Below, one piece after another: positions 43,111-56,000 of a stretch of 64,000 bases of DNA; positions within the stretch are counted from its first letter, which is position 1; each line of letters begins with the position of its first letter. The stretch spans positions 7,328,858 to 7,392,857 of the forward strand of contig CM039512.1 of the NCBI GenBank assembly GCA_022432975.1. The letters run 5' to 3'. A model generated the notes under the pieces. The model was not told the origin of the DNA, made no database searches, and saw only the letters and a list, made by a program, of their open reading frames with translations. The position numbers and the translations under genes are program-made. The DNA is from Begonia masoniana (taxonomy: Eukaryota > Streptophyta > Magnoliopsida > Cucurbitales > Begoniaceae).

Positions 43111-43489
43111 TTCACCGGACGTCATTGGTTGTTTTCCCTTCTCAGCAGCTCTCTTAACATTCAGCAATTCCTAGCACTCAGATTTAATGTGTTCCTTCTT
43201 CTTAAAGAAGTAGCAGATTCTATCATGTTCCTTAACTTTGATATGTCTTTCGAACCTTGAACACCATCACTGCCTTTGCTATTTGACTCTCTTATTCCAC
43301 GCCAAACGATGACTCCCTCTCCGTGAGACTCAAATCCAACAACAATCTGCTTCATTTTCTCTTTCGATAATAAGGCGTCACAAACCTATTTCAAATATAG
43401 ACTTTCTCTACTTATAAAATCATATCTTTGAAAGTACCATATGAAGCAGGCAACAAGCACAATAAAATTAACCTCAAATCCTCCTCATC
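43111..43489 (-). pseudogene. Copia element F, second piece (gag end with zinc knuckle)
   Basis: The minus strand reads a gag nucleocapsid region. In ...KKEEHIKSEC..., the zinc knuckle has lost its second Cys (Phe instead), followed by RAAEKGKQPMTSGETV. It joins to 34033 across G2 and to 48150 across element G. Confidence 0.75.
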
Positions 43490-43494
43490 AAACT
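43490..43494 (+). repeat. Target-site duplication AAACT, left copy
   Basis: Matches AAACT at 48145-48149. Confidence 0.93.
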
Positions 43495-43750
43495 TGTTAG
43501 CACAAGAAAAATATAGAGGACAAAGGTTGGAGAAGATGTGTTTATTCATTCAACTAAACATGCTTTTATAGGCTTACAAAAGTAACAACTAGGGAATACC
43601 AATTGTTAAAAAACTTAAATATCATCAAATGCTCATAACTCCTAAACTCAAACTCCCAAATTAAATACTATCGGTTATACAACCAAAAGCCACACACAAC
43701 TTAAATGTCATAAATAAAGTTTAATGTGAAAACCTTTTATTTTCTCAACA
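43495..43750 (-). repeat. 3' LTR of copia element G (256 bp)
   Basis: Plus-strand start TGTTAGCACAAG, end TTCTCAACA. The PPT lies immediately to the right. Confidence 0.95.
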
Positions 43751-43757
43751 CCCCCCC

Positions 43758-46700
43758 TTAAACTTGATTTGTCACACCGAGCAAACTCCTCATTTTGATG
43801 AAAGTCTTCAACTTGAGGGGCTTTGTGAAAATGTCTGCTGCTTGATCTTGCGACTTGACATATTTGAGTTCCACTTCTTTATTCATAACGCAATCCCGAA
43901 TGTAGTGATATCGGGTATCGATGTGCTTGCTTCTCCCATGAAACACCGGATTTTTAGCTAAGGCAATGGCCGATTTATTGTCAACAAAAATCTCCATTGA
44001 ACCTTCCATTTGATACTTCAATTCCTTTACTAGGTTTTTTAGCCAAATTGCATGACATACACATGAAGTTGCCGCGACGTATTCCGCCTCGCATGTTGAT
44101 AATGTGACTATGGGTTGCTTTTTTGACATCCATGGGAATGCCGTTTCACCAATAAAAACACAAACCCCGTAGTGCTCTTCCGATCATCCAAGTCACCACT
44201 CCAATCACTATCACAATAACCAACAATATCAAAATTGCTAGAAGAGACATAGGAAATGCCATACCCAATCGTCCCTTTGATGTAGCGAAGTATCCGCTTT
44301 GCCATTTTCCAATGCGTTGTTGTCGGCTCCTCCACAAATCGACTAATGATTCCAACCGAATAAAGAATATCCGGTCTTGTGCATGTCAAGTATCTCAAAC
44401 TTCCAATCAAGCTTTTGAAATATGTAGAATCTACCTTCTCTCCTCCATCTTGCTTGGTGATTTTGACTCCACATTCCATCGGTGTTCCAACCGGATTAGC
44501 ATGATCCATGTTGAACTTTTTGAGCACTTCTTTAGCATAGCCCTCTTGGGATATAAAAATCCCATCTTCACCTTGTTTGACCTCGATCCCAAGATAGTAA
44601 CTCATGAGACCAATATCTGTCATTTCAAACTCTTTTGCCATCTCCCTTTTGAACTCATCAAACATGCTAGGATTGTTTCCAGTGAATACTAAATCATCAA
44701 CATATTAGTATGCTTTCACCTTGCATTTTGATGTAGAGGGCATGCTCATTAGGACACTTCATATACTTCTTCTCTTGAAAGTACTTGTCAATCTTCGAAT
44801 TCCATGCTCTCGGTGCTTGCTTCAAACCATAAAGAGCTTTCTTCAATTTAAGCACTTTGTCTTCTTCACCCTTGACTTCATAACCCAAGGGCTGCTCCAC
44901 ATAGACCTCCTCCTCAAGAATTCCGTTCAAGAATGCCGATTTGACATCCATTTGATGTATCTTCCAATGATTATGGGCTGCCAAAGCAATAATCAAACGA
45001 ATAGTTTCAAGGCGAACAACGGGGGCAAATACCTCATCATAGTCGATACCGCGTCGTTGACTATACCCTTTCACCACTAGTCTCGCCTTGTGCCTCTCAG
45101 CATCGCCATTGGCCTTTCTCTTTGTCTTGTATATCCACTTTACTCCAATCGGTTTGTGCCCTTTTGGAAGATTGGTCAACTCCCATGTGTTGTTTTTTTC
45201 TATCGCTCGAATCTCTTCATCCATTGCATCCTTCCATTTTTCATTTGCAATGGCTTCTTGGAAACTAATGGGCTCACAATCACCAAGAAGACAATAGAGT
45301 ACTATGTCATTTTGATTTTCATTTACCTCATTAAGTTCTTGTAGACTTCGGGTTCCTCTTGGGCCAATTTCGTTCTCCGAATCGCTTGAAAATGCCTCTG
45401 ATCTGATGGATGATCCATTGTCTGGCGCTAAGCCTTCAGATGACGACGGATTGGTCGATCGGAGTGATGCTGGAATGGGCAAAACTTCACCCATTTCATC
45501 CCTGATTGGCTCATCTTCATCGTCTCCTTCAAAGTATGGAAGGAAATCATACTCCTCCTCTTGTGTATTCCAATCCCAAGAAGCTTCCTCATCAAAAACA
45601 ACATCACGACTAATATTTACCTTCCCATTCAAAGGATTATAGAGGCGATAACCCTTTGAACTTGCGTCATAGCCAATGAAGATAAGCTTCTCGCTTCGAT
45701 CGTCGAGTTTGGTCCTTTTTTCTTCCGACACATAAGCATATGCAATACTCCCAAACACCTTGAAGTGACTAATTCCGGGCTTTCTTCCACTCCATGCTTC
45801 TTGAGGCGTCTTGTCAAGTACACTTTTGGTTGGTGCTCGGTTTGTCAAATAGACTGCACAAGCTACGGCCTCTGCCCAAAATTCCCTCGGCATCTTCTTG
45901 GTCTTTAGCATGCTTCTTGCCATGTTCAAAATTGTCCGATTCTTCCTCTCTGCCACGCCATTTTGTTGCGGTGTCCTTGGCACCGTTAAGGGACGTCGGA
46001 TGCCTTTTTCATCACAAAACTGTTTGAACTCATTTGATGTGAATTCACCACCTCGATCGGTTCTCATGGCCTTGATCGTAAGGTTGCTTTCATTCTCCAC
46101 ACGTACCTTGAATCTCTTGAAGATTGCAAATACTTCTGATTTTTCCTTCAAAAAATAGACCCATGTTTTTCTAGAAAAATCATCAATAAAGATAAGGAAG
46201 TATTTACTTCTACCATGAGACTCCGGTTTGATCATTCCACATACATCGGCATGGATGAGTTCTAGAGGCTTCTTAGCTCTTGTCATAGACTCCTTTGGAA
46301 AACTACTTCGATGATGTTTTCCGAGTAAGCACCCTTCACACACTTGGTTTGGATTGTGAATATGCGGTAAACCCCGTACCATCTTCTTCTTCGATAAGTC
46401 TTCTAGACCTCCAAAATAGAGGTGCCCGTACCGTAGATGCCATAGCCAAGAGAGATCCTCATAACACGTCTTCAAGCATTTCGGAACATCATTACAAACA
46501 TTCAAAGGAAACATTCGGTTTTTGGTCATGGAGACTTTAGCGACAAGTCTCTCATGATTATCTCTCAAATACAAACAATTATTTTTCATTTGAATTTCAA
46601 AACCTCTCTCTAATAATTGTCCTACACTCAATATATTGTTTTTTACATTAGGAATGTAATAAACATTTGGGATATATCGATTTTCTCCATTTTTTGACCG

Positions 46701-47853
46701 AATGAGAATTTTACCTATTCCTTTGATGGCGGCCAAAGAATTGTCTCCAAAAGCAATATTGCCTTTCTCCATCTCATTCAATTCCGCAAACATCTCGCGG
46801 TTCCCACACATGTGATTTGAGGCTCCCGTGTCAAGATACCACTTGCTATCTTGACTCTCTTCTTCTCCTTTTGAAGCCATGAATAAGGTCCCGTCCTCCT
46901 CCGCATAATTGGACTCCCCTTGATTGGCGTTGGAAGTGCCGGCAGTTGACAGGTCCTTTTGCTTTCGGTCAGTCGGCTCCGAGTAACACTCATTTGCATA
47001 ATGTCCATATTTATTACAATTATAACATTTTACCTGAGATTTATCTCTCCCGGACCTTCCACCACGTCTTCCACGACCTTGGCCTCCTCTTCCTCTTGAA
47101 GATTCACGCGAGTTTTGAGAAACGTCGGTGTTGGCTTCGCCTCTTCCACCATGACCTCGACCACCGCGACCTCTTCCACGTCCACGATTGTTCTCTTCCT
47201 TGAGTTTGAGTTGGAGAAGTTGTTCTACGGTCTCATTTTTCTCCATCTTCCTTTTCCTTTTCTCCTCATAGGCTTGCAACGAGCCTATGAATTGTTCAAT
47301 CGAGATGTTATCGAGATCCTTTGTCTCCTTGATTGTCGTGGCGATGATCTCGAACTTTGTATTTAGGCTCCGTAGAACCTTCTCCATGACACGAACATCG
47401 GCGATTTCTTCACCGTTCCGTCTCAATTGGTTGACAATGGTCATTACTTTTGTGTGATATTCCGCTATCATCTCCGTCTCCTTCATCTGTAATGATTCAA
47501 ACTCGCCACGTAAAGTTTGCAACCGTACCTTTTTCACACTATCGGCTCCTCTATGAGTCGATTGGAGTTTGTCCCACGCCTCCTTTGACGTCTTGGCATT
47601 GGCGATGGTCTCAAACATGTCTTCGTCCACCGATTGGTACAAGATATTGAGGGCCTTCTTGTCCTTCTTTCTTGTCTCCTTTAACGCGTCTTTTTGCGCT
47701 TGATCGGCTCTATCATCCGGCTCTTGGAAACCATTTTCCACGATTTCCCACACGTCCTATGCTCCTAACGCCTTCATCTTGATGCTCCAATTGTCATAGT
47801 TGAGCTTGGTAAGCATCGGTAGTTGAAGCGGACCCATTCCCCCACCGTTGGCC
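43758..47853 (-). pseudogene. Copia gag-pol polyprotein of element G, three lesions
   Basis: Starts at 47853 (MANGGGMGPLQLPMLTKLNY). Gag has the zinc knuckle CYNCNKYGHYANEC (about 47010). Protease: WYLDTGASNHMCG. Pre-integrase: LWHLRYGHLYFGGL. Integrase: first Asp in IHADVCGM, second in RTDRGGEF, Glu in QNGVAERKNRT. RT: WIYKTKRKANGDAERHKARL, QMDVKSAFLNG, ALYGLKQAPRAW. RNase H: YCDSDWSGDLDDRKSTTG, CEAEYVAATS, VDNKSAIALAKN, ending GVTNQV at 43758. Lesions: an in-frame TAG at about 47757-47759 near residue 32; a small deletion with frameshift at about 44697-44710, just before the catalytic YVDD of RT; and a frameshift at about 44130-44150 within RNase H. Otherwise it is well preserved, so inactivation is recent. 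Confidence 0.95.
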
Positions 47854-47873
47854 ATTATCCACTTTTTTTGTAT

Positions 47874-47885
47874 GCTCTGATACCA
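47874..47885 (-). other. Primer binding site of copia element G
   Basis: The plus strand reads GCTCTGATACCA, three bases from the LTR boundary. Confidence 0.93.
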
Positions 47886-47888
47886 ATT

Positions 47889-48144
47889 TGTTAGCACAAG
47901 AAAAATATAAAGGACAAAGGTTGGAGAAGATGTGTTTATTCATTCAACTAAACATGCTTTTATAGGCTTACAAAAGTAACAACTAGGGAATACCAATTGT
48001 TAAAAAACTTAAATATCATCAAATGCTCATAACTCCTAAACCCAAACTCCCAAATTAAATACTATCGGTTATACAACCAAAAGCCACACACAACTTAAAT
48101 GTCATAAATAAAGTTTAATGTGAAAACCTTTTATTTTCTCAACA
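47889..48144 (-). repeat. 5' LTR of copia element G (256 bp)
   Basis: Same ends as the 3' LTR. Followed by TSD AAACT at 48145-48149. Confidence 0.95.
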
Positions 48145-48149
48145 AAACT

Positions 48150-48498
48150 TGCATTGCCTAGTCTCCAAATCTGAAACTAATTCTTTGAATACGGTCAAGT
48201 GTTCTTCAACTGAACTAGCTTTCATCAATTGATGAGAAAATAAACGTTGCTTTAAATGCAACTTACTTGTGAAGATTTTCTTCATACACAACTGCTCAAA
48301 TTTTACTCATAATTTGGCGGTAGTTTTCTTGTTCAGAACATCCTGCAAAATCTGACTTGATAAATGGAGACGTATTGTAGATAAAACTTTTCGATCATTC
48401 AGAATTTTCTCCTCTTCACTTAAAGATGTGGACATTTTATCGAGTCCAAATAGCGCTTCGTCAAATTCCATATGTGCAAGGAAATCTCGCATCTTCAC
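48150..48498 (-). pseudogene. Copia element F, first piece (gag N-terminal half)
   Basis: The minus strand reads KMRDFLAHMEFDEALFGLDK, SLSEEEKILNDRKVLSTIRL, then after a stop KFEQLCMKKIFTSKLHLKQR and VEEHLTVFKELVSDLE, a copia UBN2-type gag. It breaks at element G and continues at 43489. Confidence 0.8.
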
Positions 48499-49379
48499 TT
48501 GCCATAACTGAAATCTTGTGTTCCGATCTAATAAGAGGATATCAAACCTGAACGAACCTATCGCTCAAAAAACTGACTTCAACAAAATATTGAACTCTAG
48601 AATATCCAATTCCATAATTTTGAAGCCCAAAAACAATATCCCAACAAAATTAGCCCACAATATCAAAATAAATCCCAAAAAATATCCAGATATTCTCGCT
48701 CTCCAAAGTAATCCACACACAAAAGTTTGAATTTTTATAACTTGATTTCACCTAAGAAAATCAATTTCCTCAGTTGAAAATATCCAAAATACTTTAATTT
48801 TTCAACAAAACATATCAATCCCCAAACAAAATTGATTCCTATTCACAGGGCGTGCGACCTACAAGGACAAAACTGCGAGTCAGAGCAAACTAGTGGTGAC
48901 TTGAGCGACTGCGAAGTTCTGTGCGGCGGCTGGTGACTCTGAACATAACAGATCGGAGATGGCGTGCGGCGCTCTGTGAAATAGAGAATGAGCCTGAAGA
49001 ACCCAACGAGATGACAATTGATCTCTATACACAAAAATTGACTCAAAGGCAGTGGGTTCTGATCGAAGGGCGTCGACGACGTTCTCCTCCTCCTCGGCTG
49101 CGCGACGAAGATCTTCTTCCTCGGACAACAGCAACTAAAGTCACTTGCTTGATCGGCGACTGGTCCATTTGGCGACCCCTCTATTAATTGTTTCCTCTTC
49201 GTGGACAGCGACGACACTCTTCCCTCTCTATTTTTCTTCGCGGCTGGCAGCCCACTCTTCTAAGTTCTTCGCGACAAGAGAACAGAACAATTAAAAAGAT
49301 GGGTTAAAACCAATTTGAACCCTTATGAGTTTAATTTGAAACACTCCCGGTGCTTACGCGGCACTGGACGTATTGGATC
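48499..49379 (+). other. Decayed sequence upstream of copia F
   Basis: May contain the F leader and LTR, but no PBS or LTR pair was found. The ORFs at 48843-49217 overlap on both strands and show no family features. Confidence 0.35.
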
Positions 49380-49782
49380 ATAGGGTCGATGTGAGGGGCG
49401 GGGACCCCATCTAACGTGCACCGCACGTAATTGGAGAACAGGGGTTCCCGCCCCCTAAACGGACCCCTGTTCATGCCTCCCCATTTTAGAGGTATTCGTG
49501 AACGGAGGGTTACCGCCCCGAAACAACCCCGTTCTCAAAAACAATGTTTAAGAACATGGGGTGGTTTCGGGGCAGTGATCCCCTGTTCGCACCCCTTAAT
49601 ATTTGGGAGGAGGGGAGGGGGAGGAGGATGAGGAGGAGAACGGTGGGTCACCGCCCTGAAACCACCCCTCATTCTCAAAATTAGGGTTGGAGAACGGGGG
49701 ACCGATTGGAGGCGGTGACCACTTGTTCTTAAAATTAGGGCTGAGAACGGGGGTCATTGCCCCAGAACGGGAGGTCGATCCC
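49380..49782 (+). repeat. GC-rich patch of about five dyad-symmetric units
   Basis: Units beginning GAACGGGG-like and ending CCCCGTTC-like recur at about 49434-49475, 49500-49537, 49551-49590, 49638-49675 and 49690-49770. Each is roughly its own reverse complement around a CCGCCCC/GGGGCGG core. The surroundings are AT-rich. No coding potential is supported. Confidence 0.65.
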
Positions 49783-50211
49783 TGATAACTCTTAAATTAG
49801 AGTTATTTTATACAGTAATTAAATTGAAAGAACGTATATGAATTGAGTGAATGCAAGAATAAATTTGTAGGAATTTACTACAATTGGTATATAATGCTTC
49901 AACATCAGTGCTTTGATTTGATTTAATATATTCCATGCATATTTTCTATTTTGAGCAGATTTTTCTCTATAATTTGAGTTTTAAATTTTCATATTTGAAT
50001 GCAAAATTAATAGCGGGAAGATCAATTCAATTGCGGGAGAATCGTGAAGAAAGAGAAAACAGAAATTTGTTGCTCTGAACATGATGAGAGAGAAGGATGC
50101 TGGAATCATGGAAGAATAAAACAAATTAATTGAAGTTCGAAGATAGAAGGAAGAGCTAATTGGAAGAAAGAAATTTGGAAATTATTGAAGCACGTGGACG
50201 CAAAAAGAACT

Positions 50212-50300
50212 GTGGACGACAAAAGAAAATAGACAATAACTGTGGACTACAAAAGAAAATAGACAACAACCGTGGACGACAAAAGAAAATGGACGAAAAT
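50212..50300 (+). repeat. 30-bp minisatellite in the Athila LTR, three copies
   Basis: GTGGACGACAAAAGAAAATA-type units start at 50212, 50242 and 50272. Confidence 0.88.
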
Positions 50301-50398
50301 AGAGAAAATGGACGACTACTGCAACATGGAGAAGTGACAGAAACTAAATGACAAAAAGCACTAAAAGACAAAACTCACGAACAAGTTGCGAACTTGGC

Positions 50399-50462
50399 CG
50401 TGGACGACTGGAAAGCGTGGACGACTGGAAAGCGTGGACGCAGAAAGCGTGGACGACTGAGA
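50399..50462 (+). repeat. 17-bp minisatellite in the Athila LTR, about four copies
   Basis: GTGGACGACTGGAAAGC units from about 50400, the later ones diverged. Confidence 0.85.
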
Positions 50463-51468
50463 AAAACAGAAAGAAGACAGAAAGTGTGGACGACTGGGAA
50501 AAGTGGCAGAATCTGAAATGAAAATTTAAAACAAAAAGAAGAAAGAGAATGCATGATTCCAGGGATTTGAGAGATAATTGAAACATGCATAATTTTAGGG
50601 ATTGGAGAGAGAATCAAGACGTAGAAAATACTGAAGATTAAGAAAACCATAAAAGGAGATTTTTTTTAGAGAGAACAGGAGACTGGATCTGGTTCTGGAG
50701 AAGAAGACCGGCGACGCCATTATTCTGATCTTCTCCTTTTCTTCTTTACTATTTATGATTTTTGTGAACACCATTATTTTTAGTTTTATTTTAATTATGT
50801 CTAGTAGCTAAACTATTTCTTGGTTAGGCCTAGAATATTTGTTACGAATTTTGCTACGATCTCGGTTTGTTTATGCAATTGTTTATTGAACAATTATTTG
50901 TGATATTCCTTGCTTAATTCAGATCATATCGATAGATAGGTTGATGATCTATGTTTATATTGTATCGAAAGATAAGTATAAATTCTAAGATGCACGAATA
51001 ATTAATCGAATTAAATTGTTACAACGTAGTTAGCATTAATTCGATTGGCAATAATAATTGGGTTTATAGAGATTCAATGTTAGTTACCTTCTTTTAACGT
51101 AGAGAGAAATTCTAAATTGAATTTATCTAGGCAATTCGAAAGAATCATAGAATTAATTTATTCTTGCTGTTCATAGACAATTCTGCAGAGCATTACCAGA
51201 GCATCAGTAGTAAAATTATCGTAACGAAGAAATTGATCATAGCCAAGGCTTCCTTTCATTGATTTTATCTCGTTTATCCTGTTTTATTTTGTTACATCAT
51301 CATTCAAATTTATTTCTAATTATTTTCATCTATCATTTTAATATTTTTATAAGATTTTTATAGCAATTAATACAATTAAAAATATCCTTGTGGGATCGAT
51401 ATTTTATATACTACTTGATTGTGATACGTGCACTTGCGTATAAGTGTAGAAAATCACTAACAAGTCTT

Positions 51469-51486
51469 TGGCACCGTTGCCGGGGA
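51469..51486 (+). other. Primer binding site of the Athila-like element
   Basis: TGGCACCGTTGCCGGGGA is one base off the TGGCGCCGTTGCCGGGGA that Athila elements use (tRNA-Asp). Confidence 0.88.
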
Positions 51487-51567
51487 TATTGATTAGTTGT
51501 GATTATTTTGCTATAATTATTTTATTTTATTTTACTTGATTTCTATAATTTCAGGTATTATTGATTT

Positions 51568-53080
51568 ATGCCGGACGAAGAAAACGCACAGGATCTTATA
51601 CCTATAGATCTAGAAATTGAAAGGACATTCAGAGCAAGAAGAAGACAACAATAGCAACAGTATATTGAGGGAGAAAATATGGCGAACATAGAAAGAGAGA
51701 GACAATGCTGAAGGAATTGTGGATGACAGAGACATGCCCATTCAAGATTTTGCAATTCCTACACTTAATGATTTAAATCCTGGAATAGTAAGACCAGACC
51801 TATGCGCCATCAGATTTGAGCTTAAACCGGTGATGTTTCAAATGCTCCAAACAGTAGGACAGTTTACTGGAGCAGTGACAGATAATCCTCACCATCATTT
51901 GAAAGTGTTTGGCGAAGTTAGTGATTCTTTCAACTTTCCTAGAGTATTTGCAGAGGCATTGAGACTAAAACTTTTCCCATATTCTTTGAGAGATTGAGCA
52001 AGAGATTGGTTAAACAGCATTCATTCAGACACTATCACTACTTAGGAGGATCTTGCTAAGAAATTTATTATGAAGTATCACCCACCAGTGAGGAATGCAA
52101 GGATGAGAAATGAAATAACAAGCTTCCAATAGAGGGATGAAAAATCACTCTATGAAGCATGAGATAGATTTAAAGAGTTGCTGAGACAGTGCCCAAATCA
52201 CGGGATCCCTCATTGGATTCAGTTGGAAATGTTTTACAACGGATTGAATGGACAAACCCAATCGATCATTGATGCAGCAGCCAATGGAACACTGCTGTCA
52301 AAATCTTTTAATGAGGCATATGACTTACTGGAAAGAATGACGGTGAATAGCTATCAATGGCCATAAGACAGGAATACAACTGCAAGGAGAGCACCTGGAG
52401 TTTATGAAGTAGATGAAGTTGCTGCTCTTAATGCAAAAATAGCTTCTTTAGAAAATGCCATGAAAGCTATGAACAAACAACAACAACCACAAATACGGAA
52501 GATTTCATGTATTTTCTGTGGGGAGAACCATGATGATAGCTCATGCCCTACGAACCCCGAATCTGCGAATTATGTGGGGTATAACCGAAACAATAATCCC
52601 TTCTCACTGACGTACAACCCTGGATGGAGACAACATCCAAACTTCTAATGGAATTCGCAGCAACAGAGTAATGCAATACCTGCAAGATCTGCTGATAATT
52701 ACGCCCAGAACTACACTCAGCAAGTTCAGAAGCCAGATCTCAAGAAAAACCAGATAATTTTGCAAGGGAATATGCTTCAAGGACAGACATAATATTGCAG
52801 AATTTAGCAGTCTCTATAAAGAATATTGAAACCCAACTGGGGCAGCTAGCTCAATCTGCAAATTCGAGAAGCATGAGACAATTACCAAGTGACATTGAAA
52901 TTCCACAGAGACCGGAAAAAGAACACTGCAAGGCTATTATATTAAGGAATGGAAGAGAAGTGGAGATTCCAGAGAAGCCACAGAGAGTGGAGAAACCAAA
53001 GAATATTAACCAAGAAAAGGAAACAGAAAAGCAACCCAGAACTGAGGGTTTATAGGAAAAAGAATTGATGATTAAGAAAT
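51568..53080 (+). pseudogene. Athila-like gag, multiple stops
   Basis: Starts MPDEENAQDLIPIDLEIERT. Gag core pieces follow in order: FELKPVMFQMLQTVGQFTG, HHHLKVFGEVSDSFNF, ALRLKLFPYSLRD, WLNSIHSDTITT, DLAKKFIMKYHPP, QLEMFYNGLNGQTQSIIDAA, then CIFCGENHDDSSCP as the nucleocapsid knuckle (about 52507). At least six in-frame stops interrupt it, several at expected Trp positions (for example TAG before EDLAKK). Not functional. Confidence 0.88.
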
Positions 53081-56000
53081 AGAGTACTGAGGAAGCCGAA
53101 GAGAATAATATGGAATCTGGAGAAATTAATATCAATGCTGCAGTTCCGCTCACAACATCGACATGCAAAAAATCAACTCCAGAAACCTCCTCCACCGTTT
53201 TCACAGAGGCTACAAAAACACAACCAGGAAAAGCAGTTTAAAAAATTTCTGGACGTTCTGAAACAATTGCACATAAACGTACCTCTGGTGGAAGCTCTTG
53301 AACAAATGCCAAATTACGCAAAATTCATGAAAGACATCTTATCTAAAAAGAGGAGATTAGGAGAGTATAAGATGGTGGCTATGACTAAGGAAACGAGCTA
53401 CATATTGCAGAACAAAATTCCACCAAATTTGAAGGACCCTGGTAGTTTCACCATTCCTTGCACAATCAGAAATAATTATTTCGGAAAAGCTCTATGTGAT
53501 CTTGGAGCTAGTATCAATTTGATGCACATGTCAATCTTTAAGAAGCTTGGAATTGGAGAAGCAAGGCCAACAATAGTAACTCTGCAGCTTGCTGACCGAT
53601 CACTAACTCACTCGCAAGGAAAGATAGAAGATGTGTTAGTAAAGGTGGACAAGTTCATATTCCCTGCAGAGTTCATCATTCTTGACTACGAAGCAGATCG
53701 GGAGGTGCCAATAATATTGGGGCTGCCATTTTTAGCCACTGGCAGAACTCTAATTGACGTACAGAGAGGAGAACTCACAATGAGGGTTAATGACCAGCAA
53801 ATTACTTTCAATGTTTTAAAAGCAATAAAATGCCCATACGATGAAGAAGAGTGCTTCAATATTTCTAAAGAAATCAAAGCAGCAGAAATAAAGCAATTAT
53901 CAAGCGGGTATAGAAGGCAGTTCGAAGCATTAATTAGAACCGAAGATAGAAATGAGGATTGGCAACATTCTAGCGAAGAAGCAGCAACAGTGGAACTCAA
54001 ACAGCTGCCACCTCACTTGAAGTATGTATATCTAGGACTCAAAGAAACATTTCCTACTATTATTTCTGCCACCTTATCTAATATGCAGGAGCAAGAGTTA
54101 ATAGATGTGCTGAAAAGATACAAGCCAGCTTTAGCATGGACAGTGAAAGACATAAAAGGGATAAGCCCAAGCATTTGTATGCATAAGATTAGATTGGAAG
54201 GAGTTACTGCAACAATAGATCAGCAGAGAAGACTAAATCCGATTATGAAAGAAGTTGTGAAGAAAGATATACTCAAGTAGTTGGATGCAGGAATAATTTA
54301 CCCCATTTCTGACAGCTCATGGATTAGCCCGATTCATTGTGTTCCAAAGAAATGAGAGACAACTGTGATAGCTAATGAGAAAAGTGAACTAATTCCAACA
54401 AGAACAGTTACTGGGTGGAGGATTTGCATGGACTACAGGAAGTTGAATAAAGCCACCCGAAAGGACCATTTTCCTCTCCCCTTTATAGATCAAATGTTGG
54501 ACAGACTAGCAGGTAAAAAGTTTTATTGCTTTTTAGACGGGTACTCAGGGTATAACCAAATAACAATAGCACCCGAATACCAGGAGAAAACAACCTTCAC
54601 CTGCCCATATGGAACTTTCGCCTTCAAGAGAATGCCGTTCGGTCTGTGCAATGCTCCAGCAACGTTCCAGCATTTCATGATGGCAACTTTTTTCGACATG
54701 ATTGAAGAATATTTGGAAATATTTATAAATAATTTTTTGATTGCTGGAGATTCTTTTGCAGCATGCTTAATAAATTTAGAGCGGGTCTTGAAAAAATGCA
54801 TGGAAACTAATCTCGTGTTGAACTGGGAAAAGTGCCATTTTATGGTGACCGAAGGAATAGTTTTGGGGCATCGAATTTCAACAAAAGGTTTATTAGAGGT
54901 GGATAAAGCGAAGATCGAAATTATTGAGAAGCTACCTTCACCAAAAACAGTGAAAGGAATTAGAATCTTCTTGGGGCATGCAGAATTCTATAGGCGCTTT
55001 ATTAAAGATTTTTCTAGAATATCGAAGCCTTTATGCAAGTTACTGGAGCAGAATATTTCATTCGATTTTGACCCAAATTGCCTGGAAGCTTTTAACCTGC
55101 TGAAATAGAAGTTGATCACTGCACTTGTGATAGTTGCACCCGACTGGAATTCACCTTTTATTTTGATGTGTGATGCAAGTGAATGTGCGATGGGAGTGGT
55201 TCTTGGACAGAAGAAAGATAAATTATTTCACTCTATTTATTACGCCAGCAAAACCTTTGAACGGGGCTCAAAACAACTACACAACCACAGAGAAAGAACT
55301 ACTAGCTGTAGTGTTTGCATTTGACAAATTTAGAGCTTATTTAATTGGGACAAAAGTTATTGTGTATACTGACCATGCAGCAATAAAATATTTGGTTGCT
55401 AAGAAGGATGCTAAACCTAGGCTTATTCGATGGGTGTTGTTACTTCAAGAGTTTGATGTGGAGATTCGAGACAGAAAAGGGTGCGAAAACCAAGTGGCTG
55501 ATCATTTATCTCGTCTGGAAAATATGGGTGAATAGCAAGATGAAGGAATTATAAGAGAATCCTTTCCTGATGAATATATGTTGAAGGTGGAAGGCTATTC
55601 GGCACCCTGCTATGCTGATTTTGTTAATTTTATCGTAAGTGATATAATCCTTTTCGATTTAGATTATCAGCAGAGAAGGAAGTTCCTGAAAGATGTAAAG
55701 CAATACTTCTGGGACGAGCCGTTTCTCTTCAAGCAATGCACTGACCAGCTATTGAGGAGGTGTGTTCCAAAGGAGGAAATGTAGTCAGTGCTGCAGCAAT
55801 GCCACGCAGCATCATATGGCGGCCATTATGGAGGAACCTGAACAGCTGCAAAAGTTCTGCAGTCAGGTTTGTACTGGCCTTCTCTTTTTAAGGATGCTAA
55901 TGAGTTTGTTAAAAATTGTGACAAATGCCAAAGGGTAGGGAATATTTCTAGGAAACACGAGCTGCCATTAACCAACATCATAGAAATAGAAATTTTTGAT

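Larger units (their letters stand above)
43495..48144 (-). mobile_element. Young Ty1/copia retrotransposon 'G', nearly full length
   Basis: Two 256-bp LTRs (43495-43750 and 47889-48144) with TGTTAG...AACA ends, which I see differing at two positions. Perfect TSD AAACT. PBS complementary to tRNA-iMet at 47874-47885 and PPT (minus TTAAGGGGGGG, 43751-43761). One long gag-pol occupies almost all the interior, with three lesions. Inserted in element F. Confidence 0.96.
49783..51462 (+). repeat. 5' LTR of the Athila-like element (about 1680 bp)
   Basis: Its start (TGATAACTCTTAAATTAG) aligns loosely with the start of the solo LTR at 59682, and its end (GATACGTGCACTTGCGTA ... ACTAACA) with 60859-60894. 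It contains two minisatellites (50212-50300 and 50399-50462). Followed by an Athila-type PBS. Confidence 0.75.
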
